The position numbers and the translations under genes are program-made. Source: Macrosoma leucophasiata (lineage: Eukaryota > Arthropoda > Insecta > Lepidoptera > Hedylidae). Taken from it: DNA of 64,000 bases. The stretch spans positions 268,001 to 332,000 of the forward strand of contig JAWQUS010000003.1 in the NCBI GenBank assembly GCA_036365455.1. Direction: 5' to 3'. The first letter of the stretch is position 1. The number at the start of each line of letters is the position of its first letter. The notes below the pieces were generated by a model. The model worked only from the letters and a program-made list of their open reading frames with translations. It was not told the origin of the DNA and ran no database searches. Below are positions 36,395 through 47,190 of this stretch, piece by piece.

Positions 36395-36478
36395 ACTTCA
36401 GGAGGCACTTGAACCCGTGACCACTGGGCATCTAGTCAACCGCTCTCCCAGCTGAGCTACCGAAATTCTGATCTGATT
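36395..36478 (-). repeat. tRNA-like SINE head
   Basis: On the minus strand: GGTAGCTCAGCTGGGAGAGC (A-box) and CACGGGTTCAAGTGCC (B-box), then TCCTGAAGTCAATTTTTTC. The anticodon arm does not pair properly, so this is a tRNA-derived repeat and not a working tRNA gene. The 3' phrase is shared with 6330 and 10905. Confidence 0.65.
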
Positions 36479-37628
36479 TGTCAAATTCTTTCTTCACATT
36501 TATTGCATTGCTCTACGACAGTATACTACCGCGCCTCAGTTGTCATATGGAAGTATATGACGTCATTTTTGTACTGTGAGCACTGGGGCTCTGGTAAAAT
36601 GCTCTCAGTGGTATGATTACGTGACAAAGAATGACTTTTTTTCTTTTCTTTTTACTCTTTGTTATCAGTTTGTAAAGGGGAAATGAGACATTCTACTGAT
36701 ATACTTTTTACATTAGTTTATTACATTTAGTTTTATCTTAGTGATATTCTTGACTTCACATATATTTTTTATCTTGTTTGACATGTATATCAATTGTTAT
36801 TCACTTTAATTTATTTTGTTCGTTTTTTGACGTGTCATAAGAGGTACCTGTCACCCTAAATGAATAAATGAGTTTCTGATTCTGATTCTGATCAAACGTT
36901 ACCTGTCACTATAGTTTTATTTATTGATTGCCATTGAAAGATTCGACATTACAAAATGGGAAATCTATAGAAATTAAGATTTTGCAGTGTGCAACTAATA
37001 TTTTATAACAAAAAAAGTAATCAAGATTAGATGAGATTTATAATGGTGCATCCATCCAGCATACTATGACAGCGTTCCGGTTTAAACAGTAATCAGTGGT
37101 AACGAGCATGATTAATTATAAAAGAACAGCTTTGTAGTGCGCTGAACTGGCATCACATAGGGTGTACAAACTTAGTACAAAAGCGATGGTAATCTTATCA
37201 ATGTAAGGGCAAGTGAAAGCTGTTCAAACATACCAATAACAGATGAATACTAGATACAATATGTATTTGTCCCAAAAATTTCATTAATGCTTTTGTCAGG
37301 TGTGATACATACATGTTATCCTGCAATTGCACTGTATGTAATGTTGATTAAAAACAGTATTTATTTTTATTTTAGTATTTTAGTATTTCTGTGATTTTTC
37401 CATTGAGTTGTGATGTATGAAATGAACGTCACAGATAGATATTAATATGAAGAAAGCGTACTAAAATACTATAATATATTTATAATGGAATGCTACGCAC
37501 TACTGGAAAGCTGCGCACGAGCTATTAACTTCAGGTTATAGTTCCAAAACGATCCAAGCGACGTAGTAAGTGAGCTGTTGCTTTCTTTGGCCTTGAAGTT
37601 TGGTCTCTATTTCAGCATATTTGTATTA
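36479..37628. other. Intergenic, nothing recognised
   Basis: AT-rich DNA without recognised features. Confidence 0.4.
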
Positions 37629-37639
37629 AAGTAAATCAT

Positions 37640-37892
37640 GCGTGCGTACGTGCGTAACTTCACACCTGTAATCCCCGAAGGCAGAGGTAAATGCATGCAT
37701 TCAAGCCCTGTTGCCATCTCCGGGCACATTGCCAAACTCCGAGGTACCTACTGGGAAACTTCCACAAAATGGAAAAATCCCAATAGCACCAGAGATTAAC
37801 CGTTATCTCTGATAGTCCCCGACCCGGGAATCGAACCCAGGACCCCCAGCGTAGTAGTAGTGGCCTGCTACCACTATGCTACTGAGGCAGTT
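37640..37892 (-). mobile_element. tRNA-derived SINE, family A, copy 4 (with TSD)
   Basis: Minus orientation. The direct repeat AAGTAAATCAT lies at 37629-37639 and 37893-37903. It has lost about 40 bases of the body relative to copy 3 (CATTCAAGCCC joins directly to TGTTGCCATC). Confidence 0.9.
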
Positions 37893-37909
37893 AAGTAAAT
37901 CATAAATAA

Positions 37910-38120
37910 ATAAATACGCTTACATTCACAGCCTCACACTAGGTATAATTGTGTCGTGGGTGCCGTTGACACATACAACACGGGTATTTGTGTAAAATAC
38001 CCAGACCCGAAACAAATATCTGTAGGTCATACAAATATTTGTCCCGGTACGGGTATCGAACCCGTGAGCCTCGGTTAAAACGGTCGCCACACACCACCAA
38101 CTGGACCAAATGGCTCGTCA
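37910..38120 (-). mobile_element. tRNA-derived SINE, family B, copy 3
   Basis: GTCGTGGGTGCCGTTGACAC, CAAATATTTGTCCCGGTACG, GAACCCGTGAGCC and CCAACTGGACC, in minus orientation. It abuts SINE A copy 4 and ends about 235 bp before the DDX10 start codon. Confidence 0.85.
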
Positions 38121-38355
38121 AAAAGTACTCTGTGCATCACATCTTGCAGTGATCGCAGTGTTTTTCGGAACATATCTATCTGTCAAACATCTGTCAAATT
38201 TGTACACATGTGGGTTCTATCTCAGATTCTCAGAATTCTCAGGGTTTCAGAAAATAATATACTGGGTTTCAGCATAGACTAATATTTAATTCAGGTTCAG
38301 GCAGTATAGTGTAGTGATCTGTGGGTTCATATTCTCAAAACTTTACGAAATCAAA

Positions 38356-41300
38356 ATGAAGCAAGACAATAAAAATCAAAAGAGACAGAATAAAAATGCA
38401 CACAAGTTGTACAAACCTCGTAAGAAGAAAAGCGTCGAAGAAGATGCAGCTATTCAATACTTGCAAGCGCAGTATGATAAGGTAAACAACAATAAAATAA
38501 AATAAATATTCACGAACAATAAAAAATGTGCTCTTTTCAATTATTAATAGAACGTGATATTATTTACTCAACACACGAGAGACCGCCGGCGGCGTAACAG
38601 CAGCCATATAGTCACCACCGCATTACCTAATCTATCTGCCGCCAAATGGAAGTGTTCAGTAGGTACTATCGTGTTCCCGTTAGATGGTAATGTATGGTCC
38701 CATAATAACTATCACAGAGACAATAACTTAGGTCTCAGGGGTGGCAACGCATCTGCATATTGACCTCTGGTTTTTGTGTCTATAGGCTGAAGTCATCACA
38801 GTCAACATCAATGTGAGCTCCATGCTTGTTTGCCACTTTTCTTACATAAAAAACCGGTCAAGTGTGTGTCGGACCATGCACAGTATAGAATTCCGTAATT
38901 TTTAGCTTTGAATAAGGTTATGAAAAAATACATAAAATGTTTGTATGGAGTCCTATTTTTTAGGAGTTAAATACATTATTACTTGCAAACTCTATTATTA
39001 CTAGCAAAAGCCAACTTAAGTGTGATAGTTTTTGTTTAAATTTTGTTATATGTAGATACTATCACTGTAACATTTGAATTTCTAACAACAACCATTTAGT
39101 TGCTAGAGGGGTTGACTCTCTAAAATTGACACTTTAAAGCTTAATAAGTCTGAATGGTTAACTAAATCGAAAAATGATATTAGCAAACCCCTAACATTTT
39201 TGAAAGACCTATCCAAGATGTCCCACACTTAATACGAAACGAAAAATAAAAAAATACCTGCGCATTATATATATGGGCGGATACCCTAAATATTTTTTTT
39301 TCCATGTTTGTCAGGGTGATTAAGGTGTATACTTGTGCTAAATTTCAAGTCTCTAGTACACACAGACAGACAGACAGACAAACAGATGGACATGGTAAAA
39401 CTATAAGGGTTCCTTGTTTACTATGGAACCCTAAAAAACATGGAATTACTTATTAAATTAGATGACCTATAATCAGTATTACTATTGTATTGTTTCAGAT
39501 TATTCCAGAGGAAATAAAAATATTTAAAGACCTACCGCTATCTCAAAAGACCCTAAAAGGTTTAAAAGAAAATAATTACACAACACCCACAGAAATACAG
39601 AAGCAAGCTATAGGTTATGCTCTACAGGGAAAAGATATATTAGGTGCAGCAAAGACTGGTTCGGGCAAAACTCTTGCTTTCTTGATACCAATATTGGAAA
39701 ACTTATTTTGCAAGAAATGGACCAGAATGGATGGTGTTGGGGCTTTAGTTATATCACCAACTAGAGAGCTTGCATATCAAATATACGAGGCCCTGCGCAA
39801 GGTGGGTTACCTCCATGATTTTTCAGCTGGATTGATTATTGGAGGACAGAATTTGAAGTTTGAGAGAAAAAGAATGGACCAAGTCAACATTCTTATATGT
39901 ACACCAGGCCGATTACTGCAGCACATGGATGAGAATCCTCTGTTTGACTGCAGTCACCTCCAGATACTTGTATTGGATGAAGCTGATAGATGTCTAGATT
40001 TGGGATTTGAGGCAACTATGAATGCTATTATTGAGAACTTACCACCAGAAAGACAGACCTTACTTTTCTCAGCCACCCAAACTAAATCTGTGAAAGACTT
40101 GGCAAGACTGAGTTTATCCTTCCCAACATACGTGGCTCCCCACGAACAAGCTGATACTGTCACTCCTGAATGTCTCCAACAGAGTTACATTGTTTGTGAA
40201 ATTGACGAGAAACTTGGCATTCTATGGTCTTTTATAAGAAATCATCTAAAACAAAAAGTATTAGTTTTCATGGCTACTTGTAAACAAGTTAAATACACTT
40301 ATGATTTATTTTGCAAACTGAGGCCAGGAGTCAGTTTATTAGCTCTATATGGAACTTTGCATCAAGAGAAAAGAGAAAAAATCTACAATGAGTTTTGTAG
40401 AAAATCAAATGTTATATTGTTTGCAACAGATTTGGCTTCGAGGGGTTTAGATTTTCCCCGTGTTAACTGGGTGATACAGTATGATTGTCCAGAAGATGTA
40501 GAGACCTATATCCACAGAGCTGGTCGTACAGCCCGAGGAGTCCTTGGTAAAGGTGAAGGATTGCTAATGCTTCTACCTCATGAAGAAAAATTTGTTGATG
40601 ATCTTAAAAAGGGAAAAATACCAATAAATAAAATATCAGTAGATCCTTCAAAAGTAGTAGCACCACAGAGGAAGATTGAAGGGTTACTATCTGATAACAC
40701 AGACTTGAAGCAAACTGCTCAGAGAGCTTTTGTCAGCTACTTGAAGTCCATATTTTTAATGAAGAATAAAAACATTTTTAATGTTCATATTTTGGATACT
40801 GATGCGTATGCTAGATCTTTAGGTTTGATTGTACCACCAAGAATTAGATTTTTGCAAAAGTACAACAAAAATAACTTGCCTGAAAATCAGTCTGACAGTG
40901 TAGAAACAGGAAATGTAATAGATAAGCTTAAAGATAATGCTGATGCAGATGAAGGATCAGAACAAAGTGCAGAAGAGGAAGATGTCAAAGTGCAGCCACT
41001 AAAGAAAAGAGAGAAAATCACGAAACAAATACCTAAGTTTGATTTTCATGAAGAAGATAGTGACGAGGGTGATTTTTTACAGATTAAAAAGAAGAGTGTC
41101 AAAATTGAAGATGTCACAGTAGAAGAAGAAAATAACAGCTCCAAAAAAAAATCTAAACCATTGACAAAAGCAGCAGTTGCTAAAAAAATATTGAAAAAGA
41201 AAATCAAAGTCAATACTACAGTTAAATTTACAGATGATGGTGAAGCAATTTGTGATGAACAGAAAGATGTCAAATCTGAATTAGCGAAACAGTTTTCTAA

Positions 41301-41929
41301 CGAAAACGTTGGTGGTATTGACATAGAAAAAGCTAAGGAAGTTTTGCAAGAAGAAGACAAGTTTGATAAAATCAGGTTCAGGGAAAAAATAAAGGCAAAA
41401 CATAAAGAACAAAAAAGAAAATTGAAAAATAAGAATAAGGAAGAGGAGGGTGAAAAAGATGACTTTGGGTCACAATCAGATTCTGAAGGTCCAGATTTGT
41501 CTTGGCTGCCAGATCCCGACAAAGTTTATGGTGACAAAGATGCTAGTGAAGAACAAGCTGCTGATGATAATGAGCATACCATTTCAAATGACTATTCTAG
41601 TGATGACGAATCTGAGGCAGACAGTAAATTTCACAGGTTAGATAAGTAAATAATATTTATTCTTGATATTTTGTGAATAAAACATGTATTACAATCACAA
41701 TATTGTATGTCTAAAAGTGATGAAGATATTTTTTTATACATCTTCTAACACTGTGAGCTAATGACATTATGTTCTTTCCAGGCCAAGCAAACGAAAGCTA
41801 TTAGTAAGTAAGGGCATCCCTCAAAATAGTGTGACTCCACGGAAGATCAAGAAGCTTGAGGATGTGTGTGCGACACTTACAGTCCCAGAAGCTGAAGCCT
41901 TAGCAATGCAGCTGCTAAGTGGAAAATGA
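38356..41929 (+). CDS. DDX10: DEAD-box ATP-dependent RNA helicase, DDX10/Dbp4 family, complete
   Basis: Exons 38356-38481, 39499-41636 and 41782-41929 join in phase to 803 residues. Exon 1 supplies a basic N-terminus ending LQAQYDK. Exon 2 has the Q-motif region (DLPLSQKTLKG, TPTEIQKQAI), Walker A AKTGSGKT (about 93-100), PTRELA, DEAD (202-205, LDEADRCLDLGF), SAT (233-235), and in the second RecA domain LFATDLASRGLDFPRVNWV and HRAGRTARG. A long Lys/Glu/Asp-rich C-terminal extension follows. Exon 3 adds RPSKRKLLVSK and an acidic/hydrophobic end (PEAEALAMQLLSGK) as in DDX10. In yeast and animals this helicase works in the nucleolus in 18S rRNA processing and small-subunit assembly. AT-rich codon use, unlike the neighbouring genes. 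An AATAAA follows at 41932. Confidence 0.95.
38578..38850 (+). repeat. Retroposon family C, copy 5
   Basis: CACCACCGCATTACCTAATC ... GGTAATGTATGGTCCCATAA ... GTCTATAGGCTGAAGTCATC ... TTGTTTGCCACTTTTCTTAC. Confidence 0.8.
38851..39436 (+). repeat. Dispersed repeat D, copy 1
   Basis: Starts ACCGGTCAAGTGTGTGTCGG and ends with CAGACAGACAGACA, then GGGTTCCTTGTTTACTATGG and AACCCTAAA. It shares internal blocks (GTGATAGTTTT, TTTTTGAAAGACCTATCCAA, CAAATTTCAAGTCTCTAGTA) with copy 2 at 42630. A very common lepidopteran repeat; class unknown to me. Confidence 0.85.
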
Positions 41930-41931
41930 TA

Positions 41932-41937
41932 AATAAA
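41932..41937 (+). terminator. Poly(A) signal of DDX10
   Basis: AATAAA starts three bases after the TGA stop; further AATAAA-like hexamers follow up to about 41980. Confidence 0.6.
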
Positions 41938-42087
41938 AAATAAAAATGAACTATTAATACCTTAGTATTTTAAAATAAATTGTTGATATTAACATTGCTT
42001 AGTTTCTTTATATTGTTGTTACAATTACAAGAAAAATGTGTAGCCAGAGCATTCCCGTCAAAAAATTCTTCATGGAATAAATAGTAC

Positions 42088-42165
42088 CTAAATATGATGA
42101 TGAAGATCATTGTCCACCGCTGGACAAAAGCCTGCCTCAAATGCCCTTAAAGAAGCGATCGCAGT
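42088..42165 (-). repeat. LINE 3' end scrap
   Basis: On the minus strand TTGTCCAGCGGTGGACAATG then ATCTTCATCATCAT, the same kind of end as CAGCAGTGGACGTCTACAGG, CTGATGATGA at 29530. Confidence 0.55.
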
Positions 42166-42319
42166 GGCGCAAATAAAAAAGCTACGGAAACAAGACACAC
42201 AAGTCACAGCCAATATGCTCCGAAAGTACTCGGCAATTAGCCCAGACAGACAGACGGACCGACTCGAGTGTCCTCCTTTAATCATATTTATTTTTATTTC
42301 ACCATATTGTAAAAGAAAC

Positions 42320-42616
42320 GTTAACTTCACGTCTGTAATTCCCGAAGAGGTAGGCAGAGGTAAATGCATGCATTCAAGCATATATGCAAACACCCACGAT
42401 TTGCCGGTTACGTTTTGGCCCATGTAACAGGTGACGAGCCTGTTAACATCTACGGGCACATTACCAAACTTCGAGGTACTGGGAAATTTTCAGATAATGG
42501 AAAAATCCCAATAAAACCAGAGATCGCCATTATCTCTGATAATCCACGACCCGGGAATCGAACCCAGGACCTCAGCGTAGTAGTAGTGGCCTATTACCAC
42601 TAGGCTACCGAGGCAG
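42320..42616 (-). mobile_element. tRNA-derived SINE, family A, copy 5 (with TSD)
   Basis: Minus orientation, full length. The direct repeat TTGTAAAAGAAAC lies at 42307-42319 and 42617-42629. B-box on the minus strand (GGTTCGATTCCCGGG). Confidence 0.9.
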
Positions 42617-42629
42617 TTGTAAAAGAAAC

Positions 42630-43256
42630 AAAAAAAGCCGGCCAAGTGCGTGTCGGGCCACGCGCAGTGTAGGGTTGCGCAGTATTTTGGTTGGGGTTAG
42701 GTTTAATTAATGTAATGAAAAAATAAATAAATATTTTCTATGGAGTTGTTCTAAAATTTCGAGTAAAATACATTTGGTCGACTATTACTCGCAAACTTGC
42801 AATGTCAACTTAAGTGTGATAGTTTTCCTTAATATTACGTTTTAAGTTCCTACTAAGCCATAACGTTTGAATTTCTAACAACAACCGTTTAATTGGTAGA
42901 GGGGGGGGGACACTTGACTCTAAGTAAGTCTCGAACAGAACTAACTAACTTTTTAACTAAATCGAAAAATGATATTAGCACATCCGTAACATTTTTGAAA
43001 GACCTATCCAACGATAGCCCACACTATATAAGAAACGAAAATTAAAAAAAATATCCCCACGTTACATGTAGGGGAGGTACTCTAAATTAAAAAAAAATAA
43101 TTCTACCACTTTGTCGGCGTAATAAAGATGTATACTTGAGCCAAATTTCAAGTCTCTAGTACTTATAGTTTTTGCGCTAAACCGCGGACGGACAGACATA
43201 CAGACGGACATGGCGAAAATATAACGGTTCCTTGTTTACTACGGAACCCTAAAAAT
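42630..43256 (+). repeat. Dispersed repeat D, copy 2
   Basis: AGCCGGCCAAGTGCGTGTCG start and CGGTTCCTTGTTTACTACGG, AACCCTAAAAA end. Full-length match to copy 1, abutting SINE A copy 5. Confidence 0.85.
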
Positions 43257-43662
43257 CCCAATAATAGTGTTAGTGCAGTGTAGTGTTTGCTTGTGTACGG
43301 ACGTTCCACACTGCACGAAATAATTATTATTTCGCGAGTTGCGCGGCTGTAGCCGCTGCACGTCAACCTCGCTATGAGTACCGAAAAACTTGTAGCGAAT
43401 GAACTCTTGGCGTTTATTCAGCATGCCATTGATACGATGGATGAAGTTAGCATTATACATATTTGTAAATCGAATTAATTGAATGGTAGATGCACATGTT
43501 TTAATTTATCATTCTATCAATTCGTTACAATTCAACTAATCTGAATAAAAGTAAAATGCTTAGGAATTTTTAACATAAAAACTTGCCGAGATAAAGTAAA
43601 TGGTTAGGAAGAAAATTGGGAAACTTTATTTACTAGCAACACTCATGATTTCATATGGCTGT
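43257..43662. other. Intergenic, nothing recognised
   Basis: AT-rich, no gene seen. Confidence 0.4.
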
Positions 43663-44051
43663 GGGGAGTTTTGGCGGGAACGCGGAAAAGAGCTGTGTCG
43701 CTGCGTGACATTATTTTCGAAATTTGTGTATAGTCGCGTTTTTATGTGTAAAAATGGTGGGATTTTTATCATAAAGCATTCGATAATGTTCACGAGTGTA
43801 AGAAAGTGATATTATGTGCAGTGAAAAGTGATTTTTCTTATTGCCTCTAAAACTTCGTAAAAACTCCTAGTAAAGTCCCCATCGCTTTACTGGAGCCACC
43901 CCATCATCTCATCATATTCCTCATGGAAGCATTTAATCATCGTCATCTTCCATATGGATATTCATTAATTTAAAGAAATGTGAAATTCAATATGTATACG
44001 ACTGAAAGACTTTGTATCTATTGTCATGAATAAATTATAAAAAAAAAAAAA
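43663..44051 (+). mobile_element. 389-bp non-autonomous retroposon with 11-bp TSD
   Basis: Starts GGGGAGTTTTGGCGGGAACG and ends GAATAAATTATAAAAAAAAA. The direct repeat CATATGGCTGT lies at 43652-43662 and 44052-44062. The 5' end resembles repeat F read inverted; the centre (AACTTCGTAAAAACTCCTAG, CCCCATCGCTTTACTGGAGC) looks like LINE 5' UTR. No ORF of note. Best explained as a LINE derivative or SINE with both ORFs removed. Confidence 0.8.
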
Positions 44052-44062
44052 CATATGGCTGT

Positions 44063-44582
44063 CTCATGAGCGGTTACACGCTGGCTACATCTATAGGTAC
44101 TTAATCTAAGATCGAAACAATCTTGTCGAGAGTGTAAAACAATCTTAACAAATAAGCACTAGGGACGTAACGCTGTGGGTATCTTGGGATCGATATTTAT
44201 ATTTTATCGAGATTTTCTAACGGTAATCACGTAGGTATACCTCAGCATGTAAATAGTATATAAATTAATTACTGTATTTTCCATCGTTATCAACATAGTT
44301 CGTCCACAATATCAATATGGATTGGAAATGCACAGAAATACCCGATAATTTCCCACCATTGAGAATACATTAAAATATTTATTTTTTTCAGGGCGCTTAG
44401 GGGATAATTTTTTGATACGAATATTTTATCGACTGGGTGTTCGATTCGCAAGTTGATTGTCAATTGACTATTAATTTTAATTATTTTTAATATCATATTA
44501 TAATAATTGCTGGTTATTTAGAAAAACATTAATATCATTATATTTATTCTGGATTAATAATAGTTCCAAAAATACGTCAATA
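44063..44582. other. Intergenic, nothing recognised
   Basis: AT-rich DNA. Confidence 0.4.
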
Positions 44583-45465
44583 TTAGCACACCGCGGACAC
44601 TCCGCCAAAATTCTATACAAACGCTTATTTTGGTTACCTATTACACAGACATCAATCAGTGACACGTGCACCTAACGTGCATAGCACGCAGGGTTATGAA
44701 GTTATGACTTGAGGTCTCGGACCGACATTAAGGAAATTGCTACTTACCAGTTTACTAATGCATTTTAAAAACATAAAAACAAAAACACCACTTCAACAAA
44801 TAGCACAAGTATTGGAAAATAACACGTACTGCCTACTCATTATGTCGACAAATCACTTCAATTCAATATACTGAAACACTTTTATTACTAATGCAATGCA
44901 ATCACATTTATCATCACAAGATGGCAGACTTTTTGAGGCGAAAAGAGAAGAAAAAAGATGGCAACATACGAAAGAGCGAAACAGTTGCGGAACAATTAAT
45001 TTGAATTAATGAAATCTTATACAGATTTCATTCATTCTAAATGTATTAAAATATCTTTTATCAGTAAAATAAAAAATTAATCATGTGGAATTTTGTGATA
45101 GTCCCATACTTATTTAAATTTATTAAATTCTAGGTGCACTGACTAAATAAAAAAATACCTAAAGTTTTGTAATTGTGAACATAATTATTTTACCTTATTT
45201 TTTCCTTCGGGAAACTGAAAAATGATTTTTTTTGACACTACGTGTTGACATACAGCCATATACTGCACAACAAAGCACCATCTTAACGTTAATAAATAAA
45301 ATATTCGATTACAAATTCATCAAAACTAGGCCGCTCGCAACCTCGCAGTAGAGTACCAACAGTCGCCCAAAAGAGAGAGGAGATTAGGTGAAGCGGGGAA
45401 AATGGGCGGGAAGTGTCCATTCTATACGTAGGTAGTATTATTACACAATTATTCTCTGATATTAG
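44583..45465 (+). repeat. Dispersed repeat E, copy 3 (long form)
   Basis: Starts GCACACCGCGGACACTCCGC. It carries ATTACACAGACATCAATCAG and AAAAAGATGGCAACATACGA (as in copy 2) and ends GTATTATTACACAATTATTC, TCTGATA. About 880 bp, with no coding capacity seen. Confidence 0.7.
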
Positions 45466-45650
45466 TGTAGTACAAAATGATACGTATAAAATATCGATAC
45501 TCTTAAATCAATAATATCGATATTTCTTGATCTTAGATCAACAGCGGAAATCCCTATGGAATGCTCTTGTGAAGAATTGTTGGGTTGAAATCATTCGAAA
45601 CTAGTCCTAGATACTTCTGGATAAGGTTCACTTTTATTTGGTTTTGGGAG

Positions 45651-45782
45651 TCAAAAATACGTCTCCCTAATTTTAATTAGAATTACATGAAACGGGACTT
45701 TTCGATGATATAATGTACCATCATTTGACACATTTGTGGTTGGGCTATCGTTTTTGCACGCCAAAACGGCACAAAATGGCAT
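45651..45782 (-). pseudogene. Possible fragment of a THAP-type zinc finger
   Basis: The minus-strand 43-codon frame begins MPFCAVLACKND and continues to GTLYHRKVPF. The spacing C-x4-C followed by an aromatic-His-Arg and Pro-Phe is what opens a THAP domain (C2CH, then FHRFP). The second Cys/His pair is missing before the stop. Could be the first exon of a gene or a transposase remnant; weak evidence. Confidence 0.3.
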
Positions 45783-45849
45783 TATTTCAAGATAATTCAG
45801 CTTTTGAACACGGCGACTGCCGTAGTTGCACTGGCGTGTGTAATGGAGC

Positions 45850-46640
45850 GGGCGATTGATGGTGTTAGTGACACCGCATATCAGATGCGCGCGTTCCCCG
45901 CCCACTTGCGAATTCTATTGTTTTTTCTGTTCTGTGATCGTCACGCAATGCGATGTCCCGCGCCCCGCCGTTCCCGCCACCGCCGCTGCCGTCCCTGTCC
46001 CCCCACCGTCGCACGTCTGCACGTCGACCCCACAGCGTACCTATGCTGCCGCCGCTGCTGCTGCCGCTTCTTCATCTAAGCGGCTTGTTACTTTACGTGG
46101 CCCCAGGGAGATTACGCATAGGGCTGCGGGTTCCCGTAAGGATCGACGCGATGAGGATGGCTTCACGGTGGTAAAGAAGAAGAAGCCCGCCAACCGCAAT
46201 CATTGCGGTACCGTGCCGATTGGACCTATTCATTTGTTGCGTCCAGCTATACCATCGACGCCATTGTACGTGTCCTGGCTGCACTGGTCGACAAAGGTAG
46301 AGGACGTTGTTGACTACGTCGAAAAGAAAACGAACTTCACTTTAAGAGTCGAGCGCTTGGAGTCTCGCTATAAAGTGAATTTCAATTCATTTCTGGTTAG
46401 AGTACCCAGTCACCATCTGCCGACGTTTGTCAAGGAGGAGTTCTGGCCGCAGGGAGTCGTGTTCCGTAGATTCCGTGGACAACTGCCTACAGAGAAGCCG
46501 CGCATTCACGTCGCCGATATGACTTTACGTGATAAATAGTGGTATTTTTATATATATATATATATGTTAGTGTATAAAGTATGTATTTAAATGGGCTTTT
46601 GTTGCCTGAGTTAAATAAATAAATAAAAAAGAAAAAAAAG
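45850..46640 (+). mobile_element. LINE derivative: ORF1 C-terminus joined directly to a LINE 3' end
   Basis: A frame through 45953-46539 encodes a proline/alanine-rich stretch, then DEDGFTVVKKKK, TPLYVSWLHWSTKVEDVVDY, FNSFLVRVPSHHLP and FWPQGVVFRRFRG. These are the C-terminal features of non-LTR ORF1 proteins. The stop at 46537-46539 is followed after only about 75 bases by GGGCTTTTGTTGCCTGAGTT and AAATAAATAAATAA, a typical LINE 3' end. No ORF2 sequence lies between. The 5' limit is uncertain. Confidence 0.7.
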
Positions 46641-47190
46641 TACATTATAACGAATTTAGTATGAAAACTATCACAGCTCAGTAGATTTTTACTTTAAGAC
46701 TTTAGGAGTAGGTAATAAGACCGGACGGAAGTGCGTATGGCCCCGTGGCTGGTGTAGATCGCAAGCGATCTACTACTGTGCGATAGGGCGCAGTCGGGTG
46801 TGTGTGGTGACCGTTATCGGCCAATGAGAATATAACCTCTAGTGGCCAATGCGCGTTTCCGTGTTCGATTATATTTTATGGTAGGTATTATCAAAGTCTA
46901 AAGAAAACGAACGTGTATTATTATAAACACTCTTTTCCATGGACTTGCTCTTTTATTCTACTTAAGGGGAAGACATTAGTAAGTATAAAGTCTTTATTAC
47001 CTGTGGTTGGTTAATTAAAATATTTTTGATATTTTTTAGAATTGGGCTATGGCAACACATAATTTCGCCGTCTGTCAAACAGAAAACGGATCGTTGCACT
47101 TTTATCGGAGAAAATCTGAAATTGTGTAAAATAACTAAGTTTTCTATGGATTTAGATCGTTAAAGCAAGTAGTACTTATTAATTTTAATT
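46641..47190 (+). other. Upstream region of PPP6R
   Basis: Contains a small palindrome (GTAGATCGCAAGCGATCTAC at about 46754) and no recognisable promoter motif I would trust. Confidence 0.4.

Larger units (their letters stand above)
38482..39498 (+). other. DDX10 intron 1, filled by two repeats
   Basis: Family C copy (38578-38850) and repeat D copy (38851-39436) together occupy most of this 1.0-kb intron. Confidence 0.85.

Noticed and set aside
36395..36478. A functional tRNA gene
   Set aside because: A- and B-boxes are present, but the anticodon stem does not pair and the flanks recur as part of a repeat.
41637..41649. DDX10 ending at the TAA at 41647
   Set aside because: Reading on past 41636 gives only RLDK and a stop. 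A GT donor at 41637 and an AG acceptor at 41781 join in phase to a further 48 residues that fit the DDX10 C-terminus.
42633..43256. Repeat D as an LTR retrotransposon
   Set aside because: Ends are not direct repeats, and there is no primer-binding site or gag/pol sequence.
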